Origin: Ramlibacter tataouinensis
Lineage (GTDB): Bacteria; Pseudomonadota; Gammaproteobacteria; Burkholderiales; Burkholderiaceae_C
Reading direction: 5' to 3'
NCBI GenBank assembly: GCA_002427815.1
Contig: DIZF01000062.1
Coordinates: 151,566-215,565, forward strand
Length of the DNA: 64,000 nucleotides
Position 1 is the stretch's first letter. Every line of letters starts with the position of its first letter. The translations under genes were made by a program, and so were the position numbers. The notes under the pieces are model-generated. The model was not told where the DNA came from. It did no database searches and worked only from the letters and a program-made list of their open reading frames with translations. Positions 18,610-26,478 of the stretch are shown here, one piece after another.

Positions 18610-19283
18610 TGTTCAGCGACGTGCGGGCAGTGCTGTTCGATCTCGACGGCACCCTGATCGACAGCGCGCCCGACCTGGGCGCCGCCGCGGACCAGATGCG
18701 GGTCGTACGCGGCCTGCCTTCATTGCCGCTCGAGCGCTACCGTCCAATGGCCGGGGCCGGGGCGCGCGGGATGCTGGGCGTGGCTTTCGGCATCACGCCC
18801 GACCATCCTGATTTCGAGAGCCTGCGCGAGGAGTTTCTCGGCAACTACGAGAACTGCATGACCCAGCGCACCTATGCGTTCGATGGCGTGCCGGAACTGA
18901 TCTCGCAGCTGGCGCAACGGGGCCTGGCCTGGGGCGTCGTGACCAACAAGGCGATGCGGTTCACCGGACCTTTGACACGGGGTATGAGCCTGTTCGCCAC
19001 CGCCGCGGCCGTGGTCGGTGGCGACAGCACGCCCCATGCCAAGCCCCACCCGGCACCGCTCCTGGAGGCGGCGCGCCTGCTGGACTTGGCGCCGTCCCGT
19101 TGCCTCTACGTGGGGGACGACGAGCGCGATGTGGTGGCCGGCCTGGCCGCCGGCATGGGTACCGTTGCCGCCCGGTACGGCTATCTCGGCAGTAACGCCG
19201 ATGCCCTGCTGTGGGGTGCTCATGCCCACATCGACGACCCGATGGATCTACTGGCCCTCTTGCAATCAGGCGTAAAGGCCTAA
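18609..19283 (+). CDS. gph: Phosphoglycolate phosphatase (HAD family), 224 aa
   Basis: Gph removes phosphate from 2-phosphoglycolate, made during repair of oxidised DNA ends. The HAD nucleophile motif is LFDLDGTLIDSAPDL, motif II is VVTNKAM, and motifs III/IV are KPHPAPLLEA and YVGDDERDVVAG. The cap domain is alpha-helical as in Gph. It overlaps ubiG by one base (TGATG), a pairing common in proteobacteria. The final TAA is part of the predicted -10 box of ssrA. Confidence 0.92.
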   Translation: MFSDVRAVLFDLDGTLIDSAPDLGAAADQMRVVRGLPSLPLERYRPMAGAGARGMLGVAFGITPDHPDFESLREEFLGNYENCMTQRTYAFDGVPELISQLAQRGLAWGVVTNKAMRFTGPLTRGMSLFATAAAVVGGDSTPHAKPHPAPLLEAARLLDLAPSRCLYVGDDERDVVAGLAAGMGTVAARYGYLGSNADALLWGAHAHIDDPMDLLALLQSGVKA

Positions 19284-19286
19284 AAT
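19260..19286 (+). promoter_or_regulatory. Possible ssrA promoter
   Basis: TAAAAT (19281-19286) lies 10 nt before the tmRNA 5' end and overlaps the gph stop codon. A TTGCAA at 19260-19265 gives a short 15-nt spacer. Confidence 0.5.
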
Positions 19287-19296
19287 AGAAAATCCT

Positions 19297-19682
19297 GGGG
19301 CTGCACTGGTTTCGACGTGGGTTCGGACGCGCGGCAGGGCATGTCGAGCTGAATGCGCTCGTAAAACAGATTCAAACAAACTAACTGCAAACGACGAACG
19401 TTTCGCACTCGCCGCTTAATTGCCGGTGAGCTTTGCAACAGCAGGCCTGTGGGCTGGGCAAGGGGTCTTTAGCGCAAGCTTGAGGCTCCCGGCTGCAAAG
19501 ATAATTTCATAGGCTGGTTTTGTGTCGGGTAACTTGGCACAGGACGAGACAATAGGTTGCTGGCGTTCCATAGCGCGTGCCGCTGCGCACTGTGGGAGGC
19601 GAGACTCAATCAGACGGCTACACATGTAGAACTGTGCGAAGAAGGCTTGCGGACGCGGGTTCAATTCCCGCCAGCTCCACCA
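19297..19682 (+). ncRNA. ssrA: Transfer-messenger RNA (tmRNA)
   Basis: tmRNA with SmpB frees stalled ribosomes and tags the nascent protein for proteolysis. The 5' end GGGGCTG pairs with CAGCTCC before the ACCA end at 19682. The T-arm GGGTTCAATTCCCGCC is present. The tag frame at 19387-19419 reads ANDERFALAA and stops at TAA; with the charged Ala this is a typical betaproteobacterial tag. The gene is uninterrupted, in one piece. Confidence 0.97.
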
Positions 19683-19689
19683 ATTATTC

Positions 19690-19714
19690 AGCCCCGGGCG
19701 GCAAGCTCCGGGCT
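19690..19714 (+). terminator. Hairpin after tmRNA
   Basis: AGCCCCGG (19690-19697) and CCGGGCT (19708-19714) form a stem with one bulged C. There is no clear U-tract. Confidence 0.4.
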
Positions 19715-19749
19715 AACATGGCGGTCACTCCACGTCCTATGAGGGCCCC

Positions 19750-20052
19750 ATGCGAACTGCCATCTTCCTGCCTGTCCTGGCCCTGTGCTCCGCCTGTTCG
19801 GTGGTGCCGCCGCAGGCCTGGACTTTCGATCCGACCCAGCCACAGCCCGGAATTTCGCTCGCGCCGCAGGATGTCGCGGTGCTCACAGATCGCGTGGCCG
19901 CGCTGCAATTGGAACGCAATCAGATTCGCGCGCGCATCGCCGGTGAGCGCGATGTCTGGCAGCGCCAGCAGCAGTACGCGCAGTTGCACCAGATCGGCAT
20001 GGAACTCTCGCCGCTGGAGCGTCGGCTGGCGCAGATTGCGTCCGCGCGCTAA
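19750..20052 (+). CDS. Small predicted lipoprotein, 100 aa
   Basis: I do not recognise a named family. The N-terminus MRTAIFLPVLALCSAC is a lipoprotein signal with lipobox LCSAC, so the mature protein would start at Cys16 and be membrane anchored. The mature part begins with a proline-rich stretch and ends in a helical, charged region (residues about 45-100) that could form a coiled coil. A GAGGG-like ribosome-binding site precedes the ATG. The gene stands alone between ssrA and an RsuA-type gene. Confidence 0.7.
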   Translation: MRTAIFLPVLALCSACSVVPPQAWTFDPTQPQPGISLAPQDVAVLTDRVAALQLERNQIRARIAGERDVWQRQQQYAQLHQIGMELSPLERRLAQIASAR

Positions 20053-20236
20053 AGCCACTCCATTGCGACCCGAAGCGCTGGGCGCAGGCAAGGCCGCTCG
20101 CCAGCAGGCCGGCAGGAAAGCAAAAACAATTGCCATCCGATCTCATTGTCTGGCCCGGGCCTGGCGAGGCCGATCCATTGCCATTTTTTCCATGAGGCGC
20201 AGATAGCGCTGTTTCCGACTCTTGCGATACTTGCGC

Positions 20237-20959
20237 ATGCAGTTACAGGAAATCCTCTTTTCGCAAGGCTTTGGAACGCGCCGGATCTGCGCGGGCTTGA
20301 TCCAGCACGGCCATGTGACGGCAGCGGGCCACCCCGTCACGGATGCAGCGGCTGACTTCGAAACGGAGGATTTGCGCTTCTGCGTGGACGGGGTCGAGTG
20401 GCCGTACCAGGAAAAGGCCTATCTGATGCTGCACAAGCCGACCGGAACCGAGTGTTCGCGCAAGCCCTCGGCCTACCCCAGCATCTACACCCTGCTGCCG
20501 CCGCCATTGCGCCAGCGGCCCCAGAAGGGCGCTACGCAGGGCGTCCAGGCGGTAGGCCGCCTGGACCAGGACACCACCGGATTGCTGCTGCTTACCGATG
20601 ACGGCCAGTTCATTCACCGGATGAACTCGCCGCGGCATCACGTGCCCAAGGTGTACGAAGTCACTGTCCGGCACCTGTTGGACGAGCAGCAGGTCAGCCG
20701 ACTGCTGGGCGGTGTGGTGCTCGACGACGATCCCCGTCCCGTGCGGGCTGCGGCGTGCGAACTCATGGAGGAAACCCGCTTGCGGCTGACCCTGACCGAA
20801 GGCAAGTACCACCAGGTCAAGCGGATGATTGCCGCGGTTGGCAATCGGGTCGAGCGCTTGCACCGGTCTAGGATCGGGCGGCTGGAACTGCCGCCGGACC
20901 TTCTTCCCGGTCAATGGCGCTGGCTCTCAGCGGCCGACCTGGCCGCGCTCGCGCCCTGA
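20237..20959 (+). CDS. RsuA/RluB-type rRNA pseudouridine synthase, 240 aa
   Basis: These enzymes convert a specific uridine in rRNA to pseudouridine. An N-terminal S4-like domain (residues 1-45, LQEILFSQGFGTRRICAGLI) precedes the catalytic domain with YLMLHKPTGTECS, the catalytic Asp in VGRLDQDTTGLLLLTDDG, and EGKYHQVKRMIAAVGN. The overall form fits RsuA (16S rRNA position 516), but RluE-like targets cannot be excluded. The ATG at 20237 is preferred to a TTG at 20222. A GATACT hexamer ends 5 nt before the ATG. The gene is convergent with the next one, one base apart. Confidence 0.88.
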   Translation: MQLQEILFSQGFGTRRICAGLIQHGHVTAAGHPVTDAAADFETEDLRFCVDGVEWPYQEKAYLMLHKPTGTECSRKPSAYPSIYTLLPPPLRQRPQKGATQGVQAVGRLDQDTTGLLLLTDDGQFIHRMNSPRHHVPKVYEVTVRHLLDEQQVSRLLGGVVLDDDPRPVRAAACELMEETRLRLTLTEGKYHQVKRMIAAVGNRVERLHRSRIGRLELPPDLLPGQWRWLSAADLAALAP

Positions 20960-20960
20960 G

Positions 20961-21731
20961 TCAGGGCAGGGCGGCCAGGAACCCCGCGATACGGTGGCGC
21001 GTCCGCTCGGGCTGGTCCCGATGCGGCGAATGGCCGCATTGCGGCAGCACCTCCGTCTCGAACGGTCCGAGCGGTGCGATTTCGTCGATCTGGCGCAGGG
21101 TCCCATAAGGGTCTTGCTCGCCCTGGATCGCCAGGACTGGCGCCTCGATGCGGCGGCACTCCGCCCGGATATCGAAGTCGCGAAAGGCCGGGCTGAGCCA
21201 GATATCGTTCCATTGCCAGAATGCGCAGTCCACATCGGCGTGGTAGCGCTCCAGCCGCTCGCGCAAGTTGCCCGAGCCATAAGCCTGTCGCGCCTCCTCG
21301 ATGGATTGCACCGACAAGTCCTCCACGATGACGTGCGGCGCCATCACGATGCATGCCGTGACCGGGAATCGGCTCGCGTACAGCAGGGCGATGGTGGCGC
21401 CGTCGGAATGGCCCAGCAGCACGGGGGAAGCAATGCCCAGGCCGTCCAGCAATGCCGGCAGATCTTGCAGCGCTTCCCGGTGCATGTAATCGAGCCCCAG
21501 GCGCCCACTGCCGCGAACATCGGGGATGGAATCGGACTGGCCATAGCCGCGCCGCGAATACACGATGCCCGCTCGCCCGGTCTCAGCGCAGACCTGCGCG
21601 GGCCAGTCACGCCACATGGCAACCGAGCCCAGCCCTTCATGCAAAAAAATAATTGGTGCCAGCGGTCGGCTCATGGAGCCCGGCAGGCGTTGAACCTCGA
21701 TACCCACGCCGTTGACCTGAAGCTTTTCCAT
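20961..21731 (-). CDS. Alpha/beta hydrolase, 256 aa
   Basis: The fold is shown by IIFLHEGLGSVAMW (oxyanion region), the nucleophile elbow LLGHSDGATIALLYA with catalytic Ser, a late Asp in IQGEQDPYGT and His in CGHSPHRDQP. Substrate is unknown; the HEGLGS motif is seen in a subgroup of hydrolases without clear assignment. The ATG at 21731 (MEKLQVNGVGIEVQRL) is preferred because a TAACAT -10-like hexamer ends 7 nt before it, suggesting a leaderless message. It is divergent from the propeller gene and convergent with the RsuA-type gene. Confidence 0.8.
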   Translation of the reverse strand: MEKLQVNGVGIEVQRLPGSMSRPLAPIIFLHEGLGSVAMWRDWPAQVCAETGRAGIVYSRRGYGQSDSIPDVRGSGRLGLDYMHREALQDLPALLDGLGIASPVLLGHSDGATIALLYASRFPVTACIVMAPHVIVEDLSVQSIEEARQAYGSGNLRERLERYHADVDCAFWQWNDIWLSPAFRDFDIRAECRRIEAPVLAIQGEQDPYGTLRQIDEIAPLGPFETEVLPQCGHSPHRDQPERTRHRIAGFLAALP

Positions 21732-21799
21732 CGCAGGGATGTTAAGGGAAAGGCACCGGCTGCCCGATACACTCCCACGTTGCCCTTGAAGTCCCCGTT

Positions 21800-22783
21800 G
21801 TGAAATTCTTCCCGCGCTGTACCGCCGCCTTGGCGGCAATCTTTCTGGCTGCGTTCTCCTGGTGCTCTGCAGCCGCCGCGTCACCGGTCTTTGTCCTCAA
21901 TTCGCTCGACGCCAACGTCAGCGTGATCGACCCTGTGCAGTGGAAGGAGATCAAACGCCTGCCCACCGGCAAGGAGCCCCATCACATCTACATGACGCCC
22001 GACGAAAAGTCGGTCATCGTCGCCAATGCGCTCGCCGACTCGCTGACGTTCATCGATCCGAAGACCGCCGAAATCCAGCGCACCGTGCGCGGCATCCTCG
22101 ACCCCTACCACCTGCGCTTCTCGCCCGACATGAAATGGTTTGTCACCGCGGGCAACCGGCTCAACCACGTCGACATCTACCGCTGGAGTGGCCAGGATCT
22201 TCAGCTCGCCCGGCGCCTTGCCACGGCCAGGACGCCGAGTCACATCTGGATCGACAGCAAGAGCACCACGGCGTTCGTCAGCATGCAGGACAGTGACGAG
22301 CTGTGGGCGATCGACCTGGCCAGCCAGACGGTGAAGTGGCGGATCAAGACCGGCCCGATGCCGGCCGATGTGTTCGGCACACCGGACGGCAAGTCCTTGC
22401 TGGTGGGAATGACCGGCGGCGACTCGGTCGAGGTGTATGACGTGAGCGGTCCCCAGCCGAAATTCGCCAAGTCGATCAAGACCGGCGCCGGAGCGCATGC
22501 GTTCCGTTCGGCCGGCGATGGCCGCAACGTGTACGTCAGCAACCGGGTTGCCAACACCATCGGCAAGATCGACCTGCAGTCCTTGACGCTGGTGGAAACC
22601 TATCCGGCGCCGGGCGGCCCGGACTGCATGGAGGTGCTGGCCGGTGGCAAGACCCTGCTGGTCAGTTCGCGCTGGGCCAGGAAGCTCACGATTATCGATA
22701 CGGCCAGCAGGCAAGTGGTGCGGCAGGTTCAGGTCGGAAAGTCCCCCCATGGCGTCTGGACACTGGATCACGCGCCGCGCTGA
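21800..22783 (+). CDS. Secreted YVTN-type beta-propeller protein, 327 aa
   Basis: A signal peptide (residues about 1-27, ending AAAASP) is followed by repeated beta-propeller blades, each with a VxxxDPxxxxVxxxxPTGxxPHxIxxTPD pattern (for example KRLPTGKEPHHIYMTPDEKS and AGGKTLLVSSRWARKLTIID). Such proteins act in the periplasm as binding or scaffold propellers, often beside redox or cell-wall genes; function is not predictable. The start codon is GTG at 21800. The next gene, a polysaccharide deacetylase, begins 8 nt after the stop, so the pair is probably co-transcribed. Confidence 0.85.
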   Translation: MKFFPRCTAALAAIFLAAFSWCSAAAASPVFVLNSLDANVSVIDPVQWKEIKRLPTGKEPHHIYMTPDEKSVIVANALADSLTFIDPKTAEIQRTVRGILDPYHLRFSPDMKWFVTAGNRLNHVDIYRWSGQDLQLARRLATARTPSHIWIDSKSTTAFVSMQDSDELWAIDLASQTVKWRIKTGPMPADVFGTPDGKSLLVGMTGGDSVEVYDVSGPQPKFAKSIKTGAGAHAFRSAGDGRNVYVSNRVANTIGKIDLQSLTLVETYPAPGGPDCMEVLAGGKTLLVSSRWARKLTIIDTASRQVVRQVQVGKSPHGVWTLDHAPR

Positions 22784-22790
22784 AGTGGCA

Positions 22791-23582
22791 ATGCGTATAG
22801 GGCTGGCGCTGACGGCCGCGTTGCTCGCGCTCGCCGCCGGCGTGGCGCGGGCCCAGGCGCCTGCGTGCGACAAGCCGGTTTACCTCACCCTGGACACCGG
22901 CCACATGGAAGTGGCGCCGCTGATCGCCGATGTGCTGGCGCGCCAGCACGTTCGGGTGACGTTCTTCGCCGCCAACGAGCGCACCAAGGTCGGCGATGGC
23001 AGCCTGGGCAGCTACTGGGCGCCGTGGTGGAAGGCAAGGGCGGCGGAAGGCCACGAGTTCGCCTCCCACACCTGGGATCATGTCTACTGGCGCGGGGATG
23101 TTGCGGGGGTGCCGCCAACGTTCCGGGTCCAGGCCTCCGCCGGCGCCAACCAGGGCCGCGAGTTCATCTGGAGCGGCGCGCAATACTGCGAGCAGATCGA
23201 CAAGGCGTCCCGGCGCCTGCAGGAACTGACGGGCAAGAAGCCGCTGCCGCTGTTTCGTGCGCCCGGCGGCAGGACCTCGCCGAAACTGCTGCTGGCAGCC
23301 AAGGCCTGCGGTTACGAGCATGTCGGCTGGTCGCCGGCGGGCTTTCTGGGCGATGAATTGCCCAGCGAAACCGCGAGCAATGCGGCACTGCTGCGCCAGG
23401 CCCTGCGCAATGTGCGCAGTGGCGACATCCTGATGGCGCATCTGGGCATCTGGTCGCGCAAGGATCCCTGGGCGCCGGCGGTGCTGGAGCCGCTGATCGT
23501 CGGGCTGAAGGAAAGGGGCTTCTGCTTCCGGACACTGCGCGACCACCCCGCGTACCGGGACTGGATCGCCAAGCGACGCTGA
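22791..23582 (+). CDS. Secreted polysaccharide deacetylase (NodB) family protein, 263 aa
   Basis: A signal peptide (residues 1-22, ending ARAQA) leads into a NodB homology domain. Motif 1 reads TLDTGHM rather than the usual TFDDG: the first Asp is kept and the metal-binding second Asp is Thr. Motif 2 is intact as SHTWDH, motif 3 is RAPGGRTSP, and motif 5 is LMAHLGIW. Family members remove N- or O-acetyl groups from peptidoglycan, chitin or exopolysaccharide; the altered motif 1 makes catalysis uncertain. It is coupled to the propeller upstream and the hydroxylase downstream (2 nt). Confidence 0.85.
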   Translation: MRIGLALTAALLALAAGVARAQAPACDKPVYLTLDTGHMEVAPLIADVLARQHVRVTFFAANERTKVGDGSLGSYWAPWWKARAAEGHEFASHTWDHVYWRGDVAGVPPTFRVQASAGANQGREFIWSGAQYCEQIDKASRRLQELTGKKPLPLFRAPGGRTSPKLLLAAKACGYEHVGWSPAGFLGDELPSETASNAALLRQALRNVRSGDILMAHLGIWSRKDPWAPAVLEPLIVGLKERGFCFRTLRDHPAYRDWIAKRR

Positions 23583-23584
23583 GC

Positions 23585-24568
23585 ATGGACTGGCTGCAAG
23601 ACCTGTTTTCCGTCGCCCAGCAATGGTTGTTCGAGTCATTGATCGAGCCCGCGATGTTTACGCTGGGACTGGGGCATTTGTTGGAGGACGGCTACAACGC
23701 GTCCGGCTGGCTGTTGGTGGGCCTGATCCAGATCGTCGTCCTCGCGGTCGTGATCGGGCCGCTGCAGCGGTGGCGGCCGGTCGAAGCCGTGACCGACAAA
23801 CGCGGCGTTCGAACTGATGTCATTTACACACTGATCCACCGGCTGGGCCTGTTCCGCGTGGCGCTGTTCTTCATGGTCCAGCCGCTTTTCGACCGGCTGT
23901 TCGGCAACTTGCGGCTGGCCGGTTTCGGTACCTTTCAACTCGACCAGGTGTGGCCCAGCATCACCGAACTGCCGATCGTGAGTTTCATCATCTACCTGGT
24001 GGTGTTCGATTTCGCGGGCTACTGGATCCACCGCGCGCAACACGGGGCGAACTGGTGGTGGAGCCTGCATTCGCTGCACCACTCGCAGCGCCAGTTGACC
24101 ATGTGGAGCGACAACCGCAACCACCTGCTGGATGACCTGTTGCGCGACAGCCTGCTGGTGCTGCTGGCGCGACTGATCGGCGTGGCGCCGGGGCAATTCG
24201 TGGCGCTCGTGGCGATCACCCAGCTGAGCGAAAGCCTGCAGCACGCCAACCTCACGCTGTGGTTCGGCCGTGTCGGCGAGCGGCTTTGGATCAGCCCGCG
24301 CTTTCACCGGCTCCACCACGCTGTCGGCATCGGGCATGAAGGCGATGCGGTCGGGCCGCTCATGGTGCAGGGTCGCAGCCCGGCCCTGGGTGGCCACAAT
24401 TTCGGCGTGTTGCTGCCCTGGTGGGACATGTTGTTCGAAACGGCCAATTTCGAGCGTCGCTACCAGGCCACCGGCGTGCGCGACCAGGTCGAGCAGGGCC
24501 GCGACTATGGGCGCGGGTTCTGGTCTCAGCAGTGGCTGGGGCTGAAGCGCCTGTTCGGCAAGGCGTAG
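23585..24568 (+). CDS. Sterol desaturase / fatty acid hydroxylase superfamily membrane protein, 327 aa
   Basis: Integral membrane di-iron enzymes of this superfamily hydroxylate or desaturate lipids. Several membrane helices are visible (for example VGLIQIVVLAVVIGPL and IVSFIIYLVVFDFAGYW). The histidine clusters are HRAQH, HSLHHSQ and HRLHHAVG, matching the conserved HX3H, HX2HH, HX2HH pattern. Substrate is unknown; bacterial members modify fatty acids, carotenoids or hopanoids. It begins 2 nt after the deacetylase stop. Confidence 0.88.
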   Translation: MDWLQDLFSVAQQWLFESLIEPAMFTLGLGHLLEDGYNASGWLLVGLIQIVVLAVVIGPLQRWRPVEAVTDKRGVRTDVIYTLIHRLGLFRVALFFMVQPLFDRLFGNLRLAGFGTFQLDQVWPSITELPIVSFIIYLVVFDFAGYWIHRAQHGANWWWSLHSLHHSQRQLTMWSDNRNHLLDDLLRDSLLVLLARLIGVAPGQFVALVAITQLSESLQHANLTLWFGRVGERLWISPRFHRLHHAVGIGHEGDAVGPLMVQGRSPALGGHNFGVLLPWWDMLFETANFERRYQATGVRDQVEQGRDYGRGFWSQQWLGLKRLFGKA

Positions 24569-24600
24569 CCCGGCGTCGGTGCCCACGTTATGCTGCGCGG

Positions 24601-25473
24601 ATGAGCCTGTTTCTCGATTCGTTCTGGCGCGCGGCCGCGTACTGCCTGCGCCCGCGGGTCATCGCGCTGTCTTTCCTGCCGCTGGTCATCATGGTGGCGC
24701 TGTCGCTGGGGCTCGGTTATTTCTACTGGGATCCGGCGCTGGAGTGGGTGCGCGGATGGCTGGAGTCCTCTGATCTCATCAAGAGTATCTGGGGCTGGTT
24801 GCAGGGCGTAGGCGCGGGCAATCTGAAGACCGTGGTGGCGCCGCTGATCCTGATCTTTGCTGTGACGCCGCTGATCGTGCTGGGGTCGCTGCTGCTCGTG
24901 GCCGCGTTCATGTCACCGGCGCTGGCCGCTCTGGTGGCGCAGCGGCGTTTCCCGCACCTCGAGCGCAAGCGGGGCGGTTCGCTGGCCCTGAGCATCGCCT
25001 GGTCGCTGGGATCCACCGTGCTGGCCTTGGTCGCCCTGGTGATCTCGATGCCGCTCTGGCTGGTGCCGCCGCTTATCCTGGTACTGCCGCCCCTGATCTG
25101 GGGTTGGCTCACCTACCGGGTGATGGCTTTCGATACCCTGTCCGAGCATGCCAGCACGCAAGAGCGGCGTGAGATCTTTCGTCGCCACCGGATGTGGTTG
25201 CTGGGCATCGGCGTGTTGACCGGCTACCTGGGTGCGGCGCCGAGCATCGTCTGGGCCTCGGGCGCCCTGTTCGCCGCGGCCTTCGTCTTCCTGGTTCCGC
25301 TCGCGATCTGGATCTACACGCTGGTGTTCGCTTTCGCATCGCTGTGGTTCTCCCACTACTGCCTGGCGGCGCTGGAAAAGCTTCGGGCCGAGTCTGCTTC
25401 CGCACCTCCGGTCCCGCCGCCGGCCCCGGCCCCGTTAGCATTGGCGGATGACGCAAGCTTCCCCTCCGCCTGA
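24601..25473 (+). CDS. EI24 / CysZ-like membrane protein, 290 aa
   Basis: Four to six hydrophobic helices are visible (VIALSFLPLVIMVALSLGLG, VVAPLILIFAVTPLIVLGSL, and others), with the early SFWRAAAYCLRP segment typical of EI24-domain proteins. CysZ relatives import sulfate, but many Burkholderiales EI24 proteins are uncharacterised. The C-terminal tail is Pro/Ala-rich. A TATGCT hexamer ends 6 nt before the ATG, so the message could be leaderless. The end overlaps the next gene by 26 nt in another frame. Confidence 0.8.
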   Translation: MSLFLDSFWRAAAYCLRPRVIALSFLPLVIMVALSLGLGYFYWDPALEWVRGWLESSDLIKSIWGWLQGVGAGNLKTVVAPLILIFAVTPLIVLGSLLLVAAFMSPALAALVAQRRFPHLERKRGGSLALSIAWSLGSTVLALVALVISMPLWLVPPLILVLPPLIWGWLTYRVMAFDTLSEHASTQERREIFRRHRMWLLGIGVLTGYLGAAPSIVWASGALFAAAFVFLVPLAIWIYTLVFAFASLWFSHYCLAALEKLRAESASAPPVPPPAPAPLALADDASFPSA

Positions 25474-26272
25474 ATCGCCCGGTTTCGGGCTGGTTATCGT
25501 CGGCGACGAAATCCTGTCCGGCAAGCGCGCCGACAAGCACATGCCCAAGGCCATCGAACTGCTCGCCGCGCGCGGCCTGCAGCTGACCTGGGCCGAATAT
25601 GTGGGCGACGCGCCCGAGCGCATCACGGCCACGCTGCGTCGCGCTTTCGCCTCGGGCGACGTCGTGTTCTCGTGCGGCGGCATCGGTGCCACCCCGGACG
25701 ACCACACGCGCCAATGCTCGGGCCAGGCATTAGGAGTCCCGCTGGCGCTGCATCCGCAGGCCGAGGCCCTGATTCGGGAACGGATGCAGGACATCGCGCG
25801 CGAGCAGGGGGTGCCCTATGAACCCGACCGCCCCGACAACATCCATCGGCTGAATATGGGCGTGTTCCCGCAGGGAGCCCGCCTGATTCCCAACCCCTAC
25901 AACAAGATCCCGGGGTTCAGCGTCGAGCATGTGCACTTCGTGCCCGGGTTCCCGGTGATGGCATGGCCCATGATCGAATGGGTCCTGGACCAGCACTATC
26001 CCCACCTGTTCCAGCAGCACGCCTATGAGGAAAGGTCGGTCATCGTCTTCGGATCGATGGAAGCCACCTTGACGCCCCTGATGGAGGAAATCGAACGCGA
26101 CCACCCCGGCGTCAAGGTGTTCAGCCTGCCCAGCGTGGATCACCCCCAGTACGGCCGGCACATCGATCTGGGGGTCAAAGGCGAGCCGACCCGTGTGGTT
26201 CCGGCCTACGCACAACTCCTGGCCGGTCTGAAGGGCTTGAAGATCGGTTTGGGCCCCGAATTGGTGCGTTAA
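25448..26272 (+). CDS. MoCF (molybdopterin-binding / CinA N-terminal) domain protein, 274 aa
   Basis: The N-terminal two-thirds match the MoCF fold: GLVIVGDEILSGKRADKH, VVFSCGGIGATPDDHTRQ and NPYNKIPGF. CinA proteins with this domain hydrolyse ADP-ribose or act on NMN; MogA/MoeA relatives bind molybdopterin. There is no C-terminal NMN deamidase domain, so this is the stand-alone type. The start overlaps the EI24 gene by 26 nt. The stop is just upstream of the glnA control region. Confidence 0.85.
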   Translation: MTQASPPPESPGFGLVIVGDEILSGKRADKHMPKAIELLAARGLQLTWAEYVGDAPERITATLRRAFASGDVVFSCGGIGATPDDHTRQCSGQALGVPLALHPQAEALIRERMQDIAREQGVPYEPDRPDNIHRLNMGVFPQGARLIPNPYNKIPGFSVEHVHFVPGFPVMAWPMIEWVLDQHYPHLFQQHAYEERSVIVFGSMEATLTPLMEEIERDHPGVKVFSLPSVDHPQYGRHIDLGVKGEPTRVVPAYAQLLAGLKGLKIGLGPELVR

Positions 26273-26278
26273 TGGCTT

Positions 26279-26321
26279 TGCACTACGTTGGTGCATATGC
26301 GCAAGCACCAGTTTGGGCGCA
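26279..26321 (+). promoter_or_regulatory. NtrC-type binding sites upstream of glnA
   Basis: TGCACTACGTTGGTGCA (26279-26295) fits the NtrC dyad TGCAC-N6-GTGCA closely. A weaker dyad, GCACC...GGGCGC, lies at 26305-26320. They are about 100-130 bp upstream of the sigma-54 promoter, a normal enhancer position. Confidence 0.8.
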
Positions 26322-26410
26322 GCAGATCCAAAAGACGCGGCGCCTGTAGGGAAAAGCCTCCAAGATCGGGGACAATCGCCGAGCTTCGCGGCCCGTTCCA
26401 TGCACCAGCT

Positions 26411-26427
26411 TTGGCACAGAAACTGCA
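26411..26427 (+). promoter_or_regulatory. Sigma-54 promoter of glnA
   Basis: TTGGCACAGAAACTGCA has the -24 GG and -12 GC separated by exactly 10 nt, close to the sigma-54 consensus. A TGCACCAGCTTTGGCAC dyad resembling an NtrC site (26401-26417) overlaps the -24 element. Confidence 0.88.
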
Positions 26428-26478
26428 TCCACATCCCTATTCCCTCTTTCAACAACCATCCAACCAGGAGAAACCTTG

